Source: Bradyrhizobium sp. dw_78 (GTDB lineage: Bacteria; Pseudomonadota; Alphaproteobacteria; Rhizobiales; Xanthobacteraceae). Taken from it: a stretch of DNA of 64,000 nt. The position numbers and the translations under genes were made by a program. The stretch's first letter is position 1, and each line of letters starts with the position of its first letter. The DNA lies in assembly GCF_018449525.1 (NCBI RefSeq), contig NZ_JAAVUS010000004.1, positions 62,001-126,000 on the forward strand, in the 5' to 3' direction. The notes below the pieces were generated by a model. The model did not search any database, was not told the origin of the DNA, and saw only the letters and a program-made list of their open reading frames with translations. Positions 27,949 through 35,810 of the stretch are shown in pieces.

Positions 27949-28947
27949 TTACTCGGCCTCGGCGGTCAGCGCCTTGGCCTGGGTGACCCAGGCATCGGCC
28001 CGGCTCGGAAGTCCGACTTCTTCACCGATCTTGTGCGCGGTGTCGTGATCGAGTTCGGCGAGCTGCCAGTAATGGAAGATGCCGAGGTCGTTGAGCTTTT
28101 TCTCGATCGCGCCCGACACGCCCGTCAGTTTCTTGAGGTTGTCGGCGGTGCCGCGCGGACCTGCGAGCCCCTGGAATCCGGCAGGCTGGGGCGCGGCCGG
28201 AATGACCTCGCTCACCGGCTGAATGGAAGCCCCGACATCGATCCCGGAGTCGCCCTGGGCGCGCGAAATGCCGTCGATGGCCGCGCGGGCCACCAGATCG
28301 CAATACAGCGCGATGGCGCGGCCGGCGTCGTCATTGCCCGGCACCACATAGGTAATGCCCTTGGGATCGGAATTGGTATCGACGATCGCGGCGACGGGAA
28401 TATTGAGCCGCTGCGCTTCCTGGATCGCGATGTCTTCCTTGTTGGTGTCAATCACAAAGATCATGTCGGGAAGACCGCCCATGTCCTTGATACCGCCGAG
28501 CGAACGGTCAAGCTTGTCGCGCTCACGCTGCAAGGTCAGACGTTCTTTCTTGGTGTACTGCGCGCCCTCGCCGGAGCCGAGCATCTCATCGAGCTGACGC
28601 AGGCGCTTGATCGAGCCGGACACTGTCTTCCAGTTGGTCAGCGTGCCGCCGAGCCAGCGCGAATTGACGAAATATTGCGCCGAACGCTTCGCAGCCTCGG
28701 CCACGCCGTCCTGCGCCTGCCGCTTGGTGCCGACGAACAGGATGCGGCCGCCCTTGGCGACGGTATCGCTGACCGCCTGAAGCGCGCGATGCAGCAGTGG
28801 CACCGTCTGGGCGAGATCGATGATGTGGATGTTGTTGCGGGCGCCGAAAATGTAATCCGCCATTTTCGGATTCCAGCGGTGCGACTGGTGGCCAAAGTGA
28901 ACGCCAGCCTCAAGCAACTGACGCATAGAGAAATCGGGTACCGACAT
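27949..28947 (-). CDS. rpsB: 30S ribosomal protein S2 with C-terminal extension
   Basis: 332 residues, about 90 longer than E. coli S2. The S2 fold fills roughly residues 1-240 ([76 protein letters not shown]). The last 70 residues ([49 protein letters not shown]) form a helix-hairpin-helix-like domain resembling those fused to other ribosomal or Nuo proteins in Rhizobiales. It heads the rpsB-tsf-pyrH-frr run; its promoter should lie in 28948-29090, but none was certain. Confidence 0.95.
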   Translation of the reverse strand: MSVPDFSMRQLLEAGVHFGHQSHRWNPKMADYIFGARNNIHIIDLAQTVPLLHRALQAVSDTVAKGGRILFVGTKRQAQDGVAEAAKRSAQYFVNSRWLGGTLTNWKTVSGSIKRLRQLDEMLGSGEGAQYTKKERLTLQRERDKLDRSLGGIKDMGGLPDMIFVIDTNKEDIAIQEAQRLNIPVAAIVDTNSDPKGITYVVPGNDDAGRAIALYCDLVARAAIDGISRAQGDSGIDVGASIQPVSEVIPAAPQPAGFQGLAGPRGTADNLKKLTGVSGAIEKKLNDLGIFHYWQLAELDHDTAHKIGEEVGLPSRADAWVTQAKALTAEAE

Positions 28948-29090
28948 GATCTAGTTCTCCGGTTGGTTCCTCCGGAAACGTGTGAGCAAACGAGCCTTAT
29001 GGCCCGGTTGCCACCGGACGGCCTTTAAAGCCATGTTTCCGTGTGAGATGGTCGGCTATATAGCTGGATTTTCGCCAGAAGCAAGGAAAT

Positions 29091-29113
29091 AAGGCCGGTT
29101 TTGCGGCCTTTCT
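29091..29113 (-). terminator. Probable terminator after the carbonic anhydrase gene
   Basis: AAGGCCG-GTTTTG-CGGCCTT is a 7-bp perfect stem. Read on the minus strand it is followed by ATTTCC, and on the plus strand by TCTGA, so it is a moderate terminator about 65 bases downstream of the carbonic anhydrase stop and before rpsB. Confidence 0.55.
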
Positions 29114-29177
29114 GACCCCGCCCTGGCCTTGCCCACCCCTCCGGGCCAGGCCGGCCGGTTCACGTTCCAGCCGGCTC

Positions 29178-29911
29178 TCAAGTAACCATATCGACCTTGC
29201 CATCCTTGAGCCGGTAGATGCCGCCGACCACTTTGAGCTTCTTCTGTTCCACCGCCGCGCCGAGAATGGGCGTTGCGGAGCTCAGTTTGGCGACATTGTC
29301 GATCACATTCTGCCGGATCGCATTGTCGAGGGCGCTGCCTGCTTGCGACGAGACCGCCTTCACGGCCGGCGCGATGGCGGTAACGAGCGACGGCATGCGG
29401 CCCGGCAATGTGCTGCCGTCCTTGAGCGATTTGATGGCTGCGCCCACAGCGCCGCAACGATCGTGACCGAGCACGAGGATCAAAGGCATGCCGAGCACCG
29501 CGATGGCGTATTCCATGCTGGCGATAGTCTCGTCATTGGCGAAGTTTCCGGCCACCCGGCAAACAAATAGATCGCCGCGGCCGCTATCGAAGGCATATTC
29601 GGGCGCGATGCGGGAATCGGCGCAGCTTAAAATACCCGCATAGGGGTTTTGCCCCCTACCAGCACCTCCCGCTCATGTTTGAAGTCGTGACGCCGCGAGA
29701 CGCCTTCAACATAGCGCTCGTTGCCTGCCCGCAGACGCTCAAGCGAGGCATCCGGCGACAGTACATTTTGCGGTTTTGGCGGCGCCTTCACCTGCTTGGC
29801 GCCGGCAGCGTTTCCAAGGAGCAGCCCTATCGCCGACGCGGCGACAACCATTGCCGTCCGGCGTGAGGGCGCGAACGAATGAAACGAGCGGTCACGGCAT
29901 AACCCGCACAT
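29178..29911 (-). pseudogene. Tat-type periplasmic beta-carbonic anhydrase, frameshifted
   Basis: The gene is split over two frames. The first part (from ATG 29911 with GGAGGG upstream) has a twin-arginine-like signal (SRRTAMVVAASAIGLLLGNA) and the family N-terminus LERLRAGNERYVEG, but stops at 29627. The second frame carries on as GQNPYAGILSCADSRIAPEY, then FVCRVAGNFANDET and VLGHDRCGAVGAAI, ending at 29178. One missing G in the G5 run (29652-29656) would restore GGQNPYAG. Zinc ligands (Cys and Asp of CADSR, His and Cys of GHDRCG) are intact, so inactivation is recent or a sequencing error. The enzyme would interconvert CO2 and bicarbonate in the periplasm. Confidence 0.85.
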
Positions 29912-29936
29912 CGGAACCCTCCGCCAGATCCGGCAA

Positions 29937-32900
29937 TTACAGCGTCTGAACTTCGACCACGCCCGTTACGGCCTTGATCGCCCCCGCGATCTGCGGCGAG
30001 ACCTTGAAGCGGCCCGGCAGCTTCATTTCCACCTCGGTTTCGAGGTCGAGCATCATCACGAGCGAGACCTCGCCGTCTCCGGAACCTGCGCGCGGAACGA
30101 TGCCGGGGCTGGCGGCCTTTGCCACCGGCGCTCCGTTTCCATTGGCCGGCGCGCCCTCCGGCCCAGCCAGCCGCTTGGCGATCGATTCCAGCGACTTCGT
30201 ATCGCGCACGAAAATCCGCAAGCCTTTCTGGGTCTTGGCCGCGGCGTCATCCAGCGGCTCGGCATGCAGCACCCGCGCGCGAACGTCCTCGCCCTGCAAT
30301 TCGGCGCCAAGTTGCAGCAGCACCGCCGCGCCCGGCTCCAGCACGTCGCGATATTGCGCGAGCCCTTCCGAAAACAACACCGCTTCGAAATGACCGGTCG
30401 GATCAGACAAGCCCATGATACCCATCTTGTTGCCGGTCTTGGTCCGCCGCTCCATCCGCGAGACGACGGTCGCGGCAACCTTGCCCGCGGTCGCGCCGGT
30501 CTTCACCGCGCGGGAGAATTCGGCCCAGGACTGCACCCGCAAGCGTTTCAGCACGGTCGCGTAATCATCCAGCGGATGGCCGGAGAGGAAAAAGCCGATG
30601 GCGTCATATTCGCGCCGCAGCCGTTCGGCCGGCAGCCACGGCTCGAGCTGTGGCAGCACGATGGTCGGCGCATCGGCCGCATTGCCGAACATGTCGTTCT
30701 GCCCTGATGTGGTGGCTTCATGGCTGCGCTGGCATGCGGCGAGAATGGCATCCGCGCCCGCGAACACGCGGGCCCGGTTGGAATCGAGCGTGTCGAACGC
30801 GCCGGCGGCGGCGAGACTCTCGATGACGCGCTTGTTGATGGCGCGCGGATTGACCCTGGAAGCGAAGTCGGCGAGCGAGGTGAACAGGCCGCTCCGTCTT
30901 GCCTCCACCATCAATTCGATCGCCTGCGCGCCGACGCCCTTGAGCGCCGCCAGCGCATAATAGATCGTATTGTCGCCGACTTCGAAAGTCGCTCCGGAAC
31001 GGTTGATCGAGGGCGCCTCAACCTTGATGCCGAGCCGCTGCGATTCGGAGCGAAACTCGCTGAGCTTGTCGGTGTTGTTGAGTTCGAGCGTCATCGACGC
31101 CGCGAGAAACTCCACCGGGTAATGCGCCTTCATATAGGCGGTGTGGTACGACACCAGCGCATAGGCTGCGGCGTGGCTCTTGTTGAAGCCGTAATCAGCG
31201 AATTTCGCCAGCAGTTCGAAGATCGTGTCCGCCTGCCCTTTCGGCACGCCGTTCTTGACCGAGCCGGCCACGAAGATCGCGCGCTGCTTTTCCATCTCGG
31301 CGCGGATCTTCTTGCCCATCGCACGGCGCAACAGATCGGCGTCGCCCAGCGAGTAGCCCGCCATCACCTGCGCGATCTGCATCACCTGCTCCTGGTAGAT
31401 GATAACGCCGAAGGTCTCCTTGAGGATCGGCTCCAGCATCGGATGCAGATATTCCGGCTCTTCGTCACCATGCTTGCGGGCGCAATAGGTCGGGATGTTA
31501 GCCATCGGACCGGGACGATAAAGCGCGACCAGCGCGATGATGTCCTCGAACCGGTCGGGGCGCATGTCGACCAGCGCCCGCCGCATGCCCTGGCTTTCAA
31601 CCTGGAACACGCCGACCACATCGCCCTTCGCCAGCATCTGGTAACTGGCGGCATCGTCCAGCGGCAGCGTCGCCAGATCGACATGGACATCGCGCTGCTT
31701 CAGGAGCTTGACCGCGACATCCAGCACCGTCAGCGTCTTCAGGCCGAGGAAGTCGAATTTAACCAGCCCCGCCGGCTCGACCCATTTCATGTTGAACTGG
31801 GTCACCGGCATGTCCGATTTCGGATCGCGATAGAGCGGCACCAGTTCGCTGAGCGGCCGGTCGCCGATGACGATGCCGGCGGCGTGTGTGGAGGCGTGCC
31901 GGGTCAGGCCTTCAAGACGCTGCGCCACGTCGAAGGCGCGCGCCACCACCGGATCCTCGTCGCGGAACGCCTGCAGCTTCGGCTCGCTTTCGATCGCAGC
32001 CGCCAGCGTCACCGGCGCGGCCGGGTTTTGCGGCACCAGCTTGGTCAGCTTATCGACCTGACCATACGGCATTTGCAGCACACGGCCGACGTCGCGGAGC
32101 ACACCGCGCGCCTGCAAGGTGCCGAAGGTGATGATCTGTGCCACCTGGTCGCGGCCGTAGCGCTCCTGCACATAGCTGATCACTTCGCCGCGCCGGTCCT
32201 GGCAGAAATCGATGTCGAAGTCCGGCATCGATACGCGCTCCGGATTGAGGAAGCGCTCGAACAGCAGGCCAAACCGGATCGGATCGAGATCGGTGATGGT
32301 CAGCGACCAGGCGACCAGCGAGCCGGCGCCGGAGCCGCGGCCAGGCCCGACCGGAATGCCTTGCGCCTTGGCCCATTTGATGAAGTCCGAGACGATCAGG
32401 AAGTAGCCCGCATAGTTCATGCGGTTGATGACGTCGATCTCGAAGGCCAGCCGCTTGCGATAATCCTCCTCGGTCATGCCTTGCGACAGGCCGTGAATCC
32501 TCAACCGCCGGTCGAGCCCTTCCTCGGCCTGACGAAGCAATTCCGCCGCTTCGTCGCTCTGCGCCTCCGCAGCATTCGCGCCGGCCCCGACGGTGAAGCG
32601 TGGCAGGATCGGCTTGCGCGTCCTCGGGCGGAACGAGCAGCGTTCGGCGATCTCGACCGTGGACGCCAGCGCCTCCGGTATGTCGGCAAACAGCACCGCC
32701 ATTTCAGCGCGGGTCTTGAAGCGGTGGTCCGGGGTCAACTGCTCGCGATCGGTCTCGGCGATCAGACGACCGCCCGCGATACACAACAGCGCGTCATGGG
32801 CTTCGTAGTCATCGGCGGCCGCGAAATACGGCTCGTTGGTCGCGACCAGCGGCAGCCCCTTGGTATAGGCGAGATCGATCAGGCCGCCTTCGGCGCGGCG

Positions 32901-33476
32901 TTCCTTGTCAATGCCGTGACGTTGCAATTCGATATAGAGCCGGTCGCCGAACAGCTCCGCCAGCCGGTCGCAGCGTAAGGCGGCGAGCGCCGGCTGATCG
33001 GCCACGAAGGCGGGCGAAATCGGCCCATCGGGACCACCGGTCAGGACGATCAGGTCTTCGGCGTCGCCATGCAGCCAGTCGAACTTGATGTGCGGGCTCT
33101 GGTGGACCGGCGTCTCCAGGAACGCCCGCGAATTCAGACGCATCAGGCTGCGATAGCCGCGCTCGCGGGCCGCCAGCAGCACGATTCGTCCGGGGCCGGC
33201 GACCGCATTACGCGCGTTCGGATCCTGGTCGCCGAAATCGACCGCCAACTCGCAGCCGACGATCGGCTGGATGCCATAGCCCGCCAGCTTGTCGGAAAAC
33301 TCCAGCGCGCCGAACATATTATCGGTGTCGGTCAGCGCCAGCGCCGGCTGCCGGTCGGCCTTGGCCAGTTCCGCAAGCTTCTGGATCTTGATCGATCCCT
33401 TGAGCAGCGAATAGGCCGAATGAACATGAAGATGAACAAAGCCGGCGCTGGCCGTGGTCGGTTTCTGTATCGTCAT
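29937..33476 (-). CDS. dnaE: DNA polymerase III alpha subunit
   Basis: 1179 residues, replicative polymerase. The N-terminal PHP domain is FVHLHVHSAYSLLKGSIKI. The palm carries the catalytic aspartates in MPDFDIDFCQDRRGEVI and, further on, GLVKFDFLGLKTLTVLD. Also seen are GPGRGSGAGSLVAW, YHTAYMKAHYPVEFLAASM, a helix-hairpin-helix region and a C-terminal OB-fold (GNKMGIMGLSDPTGHFEAVLF). The ATG at 33476 (MTIQKPTTASAGF) is preferred; 26 upstream in-frame codons lack family similarity. No imuA/imuB is adjacent, and length and motifs fit the replicative DnaE1. An SOS-controlled micropeptide gene lies 225 bases upstream on the same strand with no clear terminator between. Confidence 0.95.
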   Translation of the reverse strand: MTIQKPTTASAGFVHLHVHSAYSLLKGSIKIQKLAELAKADRQPALALTDTDNMFGALEFSDKLAGYGIQPIVGCELAVDFGDQDPNARNAVAGPGRIVLLAARERGYRSLMRLNSRAFLETPVHQSPHIKFDWLHGDAEDLIVLTGGPDGPISPAFVADQPALAALRCDRLAELFGDRLYIELQRHGIDKERRAEGGLIDLAYTKGLPLVATNEPYFAAADDYEAHDALLCIAGGRLIAETDREQLTPDHRFKTRAEMAVLFADIPEALASTVEIAERCSFRPRTRKPILPRFTVGAGANAAEAQSDEAAELLRQAEEGLDRRLRIHGLSQGMTEEDYRKRLAFEIDVINRMNYAGYFLIVSDFIKWAKAQGIPVGPGRGSGAGSLVAWSLTITDLDPIRFGLLFERFLNPERVSMPDFDIDFCQDRRGEVISYVQERYGRDQVAQIITFGTLQARGVLRDVGRVLQMPYGQVDKLTKLVPQNPAAPVTLAAAIESEPKLQAFRDEDPVVARAFDVAQRLEGLTRHASTHAAGIVIGDRPLSELVPLYRDPKSDMPVTQFNMKWVEPAGLVKFDFLGLKTLTVLDVAVKLLKQRDVHVDLATLPLDDAASYQMLAKGDVVGVFQVESQGMRRALVDMRPDRFEDIIALVALYRPGPMANIPTYCARKHGDEEPEYLHPMLEPILKETFGVIIYQEQVMQIAQVMAGYSLGDADLLRRAMGKKIRAEMEKQRAIFVAGSVKNGVPKGQADTIFELLAKFADYGFNKSHAAAYALVSYHTAYMKAHYPVEFLAASMTLELNNTDKLSEFRSESQRLGIKVEAPSINRSGATFEVGDNTIYYALAALKGVGAQAIELMVEARRSGLFTSLADFASRVNPRAINKRVIESLAAAGAFDTLDSNRARVFAGADAILAACQRSHEATTSGQNDMFGNAADAPTIVLPQLEPWLPAERLRREYDAIGFFLSGHPLDDYATVLKRLRVQSWAEFSRAVKTGATAGKVAATVVSRMERRTKTGNKMGIMGLSDPTGHFEAVLFSEGLAQYRDVLEPGAAVLLQLGAELQGEDVRARVLHAEPLDDAAAKTQKGLRIFVRDTKSLESIAKRLAGPEGAPANGNGAPVAKAASPGIVPRAGSGDGEVSLVMMLDLETEVEMKLPGRFKVSPQIAGAIKAVTGVVEVQTL

Positions 33477-33701
33477 AGGTCTGAATGTGTTGTGCTTTTG
33501 GGGACTCGAGGCGCGCAACGCCTCCTCTAGGGAAGCGGAAGCCGCCTCAAGCATCGACTCGCCCCGCCATGGTGGGACGCCCGGCCCGAGCTGTCCATGC
33601 GGAAGGCCCGATTAAGGCCCGCCGTCCTTCTTTTCCCCAAAACTTGGCCCTTGCTCAGACCCTAGACTCACGGCCCTTCCGGGTTCGTACCGCTCCGAGC
33701 C

Positions 33702-33800
33702 TCAAAACTGGCAAATCAGTTGCGCCCAGACTGCGATCATTCCAACGAACAGTGTGATTGAAGCCAGCGCCGCCGCCTCTTCCACGAATATCCTCAACAT
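33702..33800 (-). CDS. SOS-controlled single-span membrane micropeptide (SidA-like in kind)
   Basis: 32 codons: MLRIFVEEAAALASITLFVG followed by MIAVWAQLICQF. A short amphipathic start with E7-E8 leads into one hydrophobic helix (about residues 9-29) with W25 and C30 near the far end. The ribosome site GGGAGG lies five bases before the ATG. Two LexA operators precede it, one covering the likely -10 (TATTAT at 33824-33829), giving a leader of roughly 16 bases. Caulobacter SidA, a 29-residue SOS-induced inner-membrane inhibitor of division acting on FtsW, has the same size and regulation. Homology cannot be proven by eye, and a TisB-like toxin is the alternative. dnaE lies downstream. Confidence 0.75.
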   Translation of the reverse strand: MLRIFVEEAAALASITLFVGMIAVWAQLICQF

Positions 33801-33819
33801 CACCGCCTCCCTGACACAG

Positions 33820-33834
33820 GAACATAATACGAAC
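33820..33834 (-). promoter_or_regulatory. LexA operator 1 of the micropeptide promoter
   Basis: GAACATAATACGAAC (plus strand) is an exact GAAC-N7-GAAC match to the alphaproteobacterial LexA box. On the minus strand its spacer contains TATTAT, a good -10 hexamer, so repressor and polymerase would compete directly. Confidence 0.85.
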
Positions 33835-33837
33835 ATT

Positions 33838-33852
33838 GTTCCTATTTTGTTC
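33838..33852 (-). promoter_or_regulatory. LexA operator 2 of the micropeptide promoter
   Basis: GTTCCTATTTTGTTC is an exact GTTC-N7-GTTC box three bases from operator 1 and in the opposite orientation. A TTGACT (minus strand, 33857-33862) abuts it and could serve as a -35. Paired operators predict tight repression. Confidence 0.85.
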
Positions 33853-33980
33853 TCAGAGTCAAGCAGCGGCGGCGATGGCCGGCTAGAAGACGGCAGAATT
33901 GGTTAATCCCAGAAAGTCGGTTGGTCAGCCATCATGAGACAGCCGCGGACCAACGCTTTCCATTCACGGGGCCTGATCCG

Positions 33981-34154
33981 TCATCGGCAAGACATGCCGG
34001 CCGCCATCGAGTCCCAGAATCCGCATTCCGTGGTCGGCTCGGCCAGTCTGTTCAGGTAGTGCGGTCCCCGCGCGTGCAGTTCGTCACGGAACACCAACAA
34101 AATAGCCGCCGCGAGAAGGATAGCGGCCAACAGGATGGATGGTCTCATTCGCAT
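33981..34154 (-). CDS. 57-residue small membrane-anchored protein
   Basis: MRMRPSILLAAILLAAAILL then VFRDELHARG and PHYLNRLAEPTTECGFWDSM, ending AAGMSCR. A basic start and one hydrophobic helix (residues 6-22) look like a signal anchor; the remaining 35 residues are polar with two cysteines (C44, C56). It could be a membrane-anchored or exported peptide. The ribosome site is weak (ATCGGGAC). An FNR/FixK-like palindrome lies about 125 bases upstream, shared with the divergent DUF3551 genes. Function unknown; translation is plausible from composition only. Confidence 0.45.
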   Translation of the reverse strand: MRMRPSILLAAILLAAAILLVFRDELHARGPHYLNRLAEPTTECGFWDSMAAGMSCR

Positions 34155-34279
34155 GTCCCGATATGCGCGACGAAGCGTCCGTTTTCCAGCCCGAAATTGG
34201 CGTTCGCAGGTGACCTACTGCCGCAGGACATTTGGAGGCGCCAACGGCCGATGGGGTTATTGCCGGTTAGCCCTGCCTG

Positions 34280-34293
34280 TTGAGATTGATCAA
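34280..34293 (+). promoter_or_regulatory. FNR/FixK-type anaerobox upstream of DUF3551 genes
   Basis: TTGAGATTGATCAA fits TTGAT-N4-ATCAA at nine of ten positions, and the rhizobial FixK2 consensus TTG(A/C)-N8-(G/T)CAA. A TAGAAG at about 34315 is correctly placed for a -10 of a class II promoter (operator centred near -41). The box is nearly symmetric and could also act on the divergent 57-codon ORF. Confidence 0.55.
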
Positions 34294-34422
34294 AACAAGG
34301 CAGTCCTGGCGGCATAGAAGGGATCGGTGCTGCTCGCGAACGTGAGTTGACGCGGGGCGGCTTGAGCGATTTGGGTCTCGTTCACGATTGAATTCAAAAC
34401 GGTGCGGCCGAAAGAGGTTTTC

Positions 34423-34701
34423 ATGCGCGGTCTTGTGGCGGCTTTGGTTACGGCAGGTGGACTGGCGATGCTCGGCGCGACGCCGGCTGCGGCCTATGGG
34501 ACCCGTTATCCATTTTGCATCCAGGGCATGGAATATCCGGGGCTCAGCGGTTGTACCTATACCAGCTATGAGCAGTGCCAAGCCACCGCCTCCGGACGGT
34601 TCCTCCAATGCATTGAGAATCCATATTACGTGCCGGAAGGTGTTCCTCGCAGAAATCGCGGCCATGTGCGCCCCGTTCATCCCGCCTATCCGTCCTACTG
34701 A
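34423..34701 (+). CDS. DUF3551 family secreted protein (first of tandem pair)
   Basis: 92 residues: signal peptide MRGLVAALVTAGGLAMLGAT ending near PAAA, then the DUF3551 pattern YPFCIQGMEYPGLSGCTYTS with YEQCQATASGRFLQCIENPYY, i.e. four cysteines likely forming two disulphides, and a basic/Pro-rich tail. The ATG follows AAAGAGG. The family is abundant in Bradyrhizobium and relatives; function unknown. It is in tandem with a paralogue starting 21 bases after its stop, and an anaerobox-like site lies upstream. Confidence 0.85.
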   Translation: MRGLVAALVTAGGLAMLGATPAAAYGTRYPFCIQGMEYPGLSGCTYTSYEQCQATASGRFLQCIENPYYVPEGVPRRNRGHVRPVHPAYPSY

Positions 34702-34722
34702 GCGGATGAGATCGCGAATCGG

Positions 34723-34995
34723 ATGTTGAAGCGTATCCTCGCTCTGGCGGTTCTGGTGATCGGCGCCATATCGATGATGACGCCGGCGGAAGCGCAAACT
34801 TATGATCCGGACTTTCCAGTTTGCCGGCAGATCTTCGGTCCATTCGGCTATTACGATTGCAGTTACACCTCGATGTCGCAGTGCAGGCCATTGGCGCAGG
34901 GCCTCCCGGCGCAGTGCATTGTCAATCCCTATTACGACAAGGGTCACGACAAGCCGTTACGGCCATATCATCGAAGACGGCGCCGCGCGGAGTAA
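34723..34995 (+). CDS. DUF3551 family secreted protein (second of tandem pair)
   Basis: 90 residues: signal peptide MLKRILALAVLVIGAISMMT to AEAQ, then FPVCRQIFGPFGYYDCSYTS and MSQCRPLAQGLPAQCIVNPYY. The four Cys positions and the terminal NPYY motif match the preceding gene, so the two arose by duplication. The tail is strongly basic (RRRRRAE). It is probably periplasmic. Coexpression with the first copy is likely from the 21-base spacing. Function unknown. Confidence 0.85.
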   Translation: MLKRILALAVLVIGAISMMTPAEAQTYDPDFPVCRQIFGPFGYYDCSYTSMSQCRPLAQGLPAQCIVNPYYDKGHDKPLRPYHRRRRRAE

Positions 34996-35040
34996 AGCTT
35001 CATCGGTTCTGATTGAATCAGAGCCGGGCTCTCATATTTC

Positions 35041-35093
35041 GTTTTGACGCGTTTTCTTTACGTGAACCGGAATCCGCTTCGCCCGAAAACGCT
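35041..35093 (-). repeat. Dispersed 53-bp repeat, copy 2
   Basis: The reverse complement begins AGCGTTTTCGGGCGAAGCGG and ends AGAAAACGCGTCAAAAC, agreeing with the copy near 25.4 kb at 47 of 53 positions. It fills the gap between the DUF3551 pair and the convergent lolD. Confidence 0.85.
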
Positions 35094-35104
35094 ACGGCTA
35101 TCTG

Positions 35105-35803
35105 TCACTCAAGCTCGATGACGCGCCCACCCTCGAGCGACACCCGCCGGTCCATCCGGCCCGCCAGTTCCATGTTATGGGTCGCGATCAGCATGCTCAC
35201 CTGGGTGGCCTGGACAAGCTGCATCAGCGCGCCAAACACGTGATCGGCGGTATGCGGATCGAGATTTCCGGTCGGCTCGTCGGCGAACAGAACGCGCGGC
35301 GCATTGGCGACAGCGCGGGCGATCGCGACACGCTGCTGCTCGCCCCCCGATAGTTCGGCCGGCCGGTGCTTGATGCGGTCGCCGAGACCGAGATAGGCCA
35401 GGATCTCGGTCGCGCGCTTGACCGTTTCAGCGCGCTTGAGGCCGCGGATCATCTGCGGCAGCATCACGTTTTCCAGCGCGGTGAATTCCGGCAACAGCCG
35501 ATGCGATTGGTAGACGAAGCCGATATCGGTGCGGCGGATCTGGGTTCGCTCCATGTCCGACAGCCCCGAGGTGGCGGTGCCGCCGACATAGACTTCGCCG
35601 TCATCGGGGCTTTCAAGCAGGCCCGCGATATGCAGCAGCGTCGATTTGCCCGAGCCCGACGGCGCCACCAGGGCGACCGACTGACCGGCCCATAGCGCCA
35701 GCTTGGCGCCATCGAGGATCGTCAGCGTCGCCTCGCCTTGCCTGTATTGCCGCTTTATCTCGTGAAGATAGACGACCGGTACATCTTCCGTCCCTTGCGC
35801 CAT
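35105..35803 (-). CDS. lolD: Lipoprotein-releasing ABC transporter ATPase LolD
   Basis: 232 residues. Walker [20 protein letters not shown]-loop [18 protein letters not shown], signature [14 protein letters not shown], Walker [14 protein letters not shown] and switch histidine in [10 protein letters not shown]. It powers release of lipoproteins from the inner membrane together with the LolC/E permease encoded immediately upstream (8-base gap). The ATG at 35803 is used; upstream codons belong to the permease end. Confidence 0.94.
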   Translation of the reverse strand: MAQGTEDVPVVYLHEIKRQYRQGEATLTILDGAKLALWAGQSVALVAPSGSGKSTLLHIAGLLESPDDGEVYVGGTATSGLSDMERTQIRRTDIGFVYQSHRLLPEFTALENVMLPQMIRGLKRAETVKRATEILAYLGLGDRIKHRPAELSGGEQQRVAIARAVANAPRVLFADEPTGNLDPHTADHVFGALMQLVQATQVSMLIATHNMELAGRMDRRVSLEGGRVIELE

Positions 35804-35810
35804 CAGCCCC

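Noticed and set aside
29178..29911. Programmed ribosomal frameshift to explain the split carbonic anhydrase
   Set aside because: No recoding is known for this family, and a one-base slip in a G5 run is the simpler explanation.
30720..32978. 752-codon open frame on the plus strand opposite dnaE
   Set aside because: Codon-shadow of a GC-rich gene; His/Arg/Asp-rich nonsense composition and no domain, while the minus strand encodes a clear polymerase.
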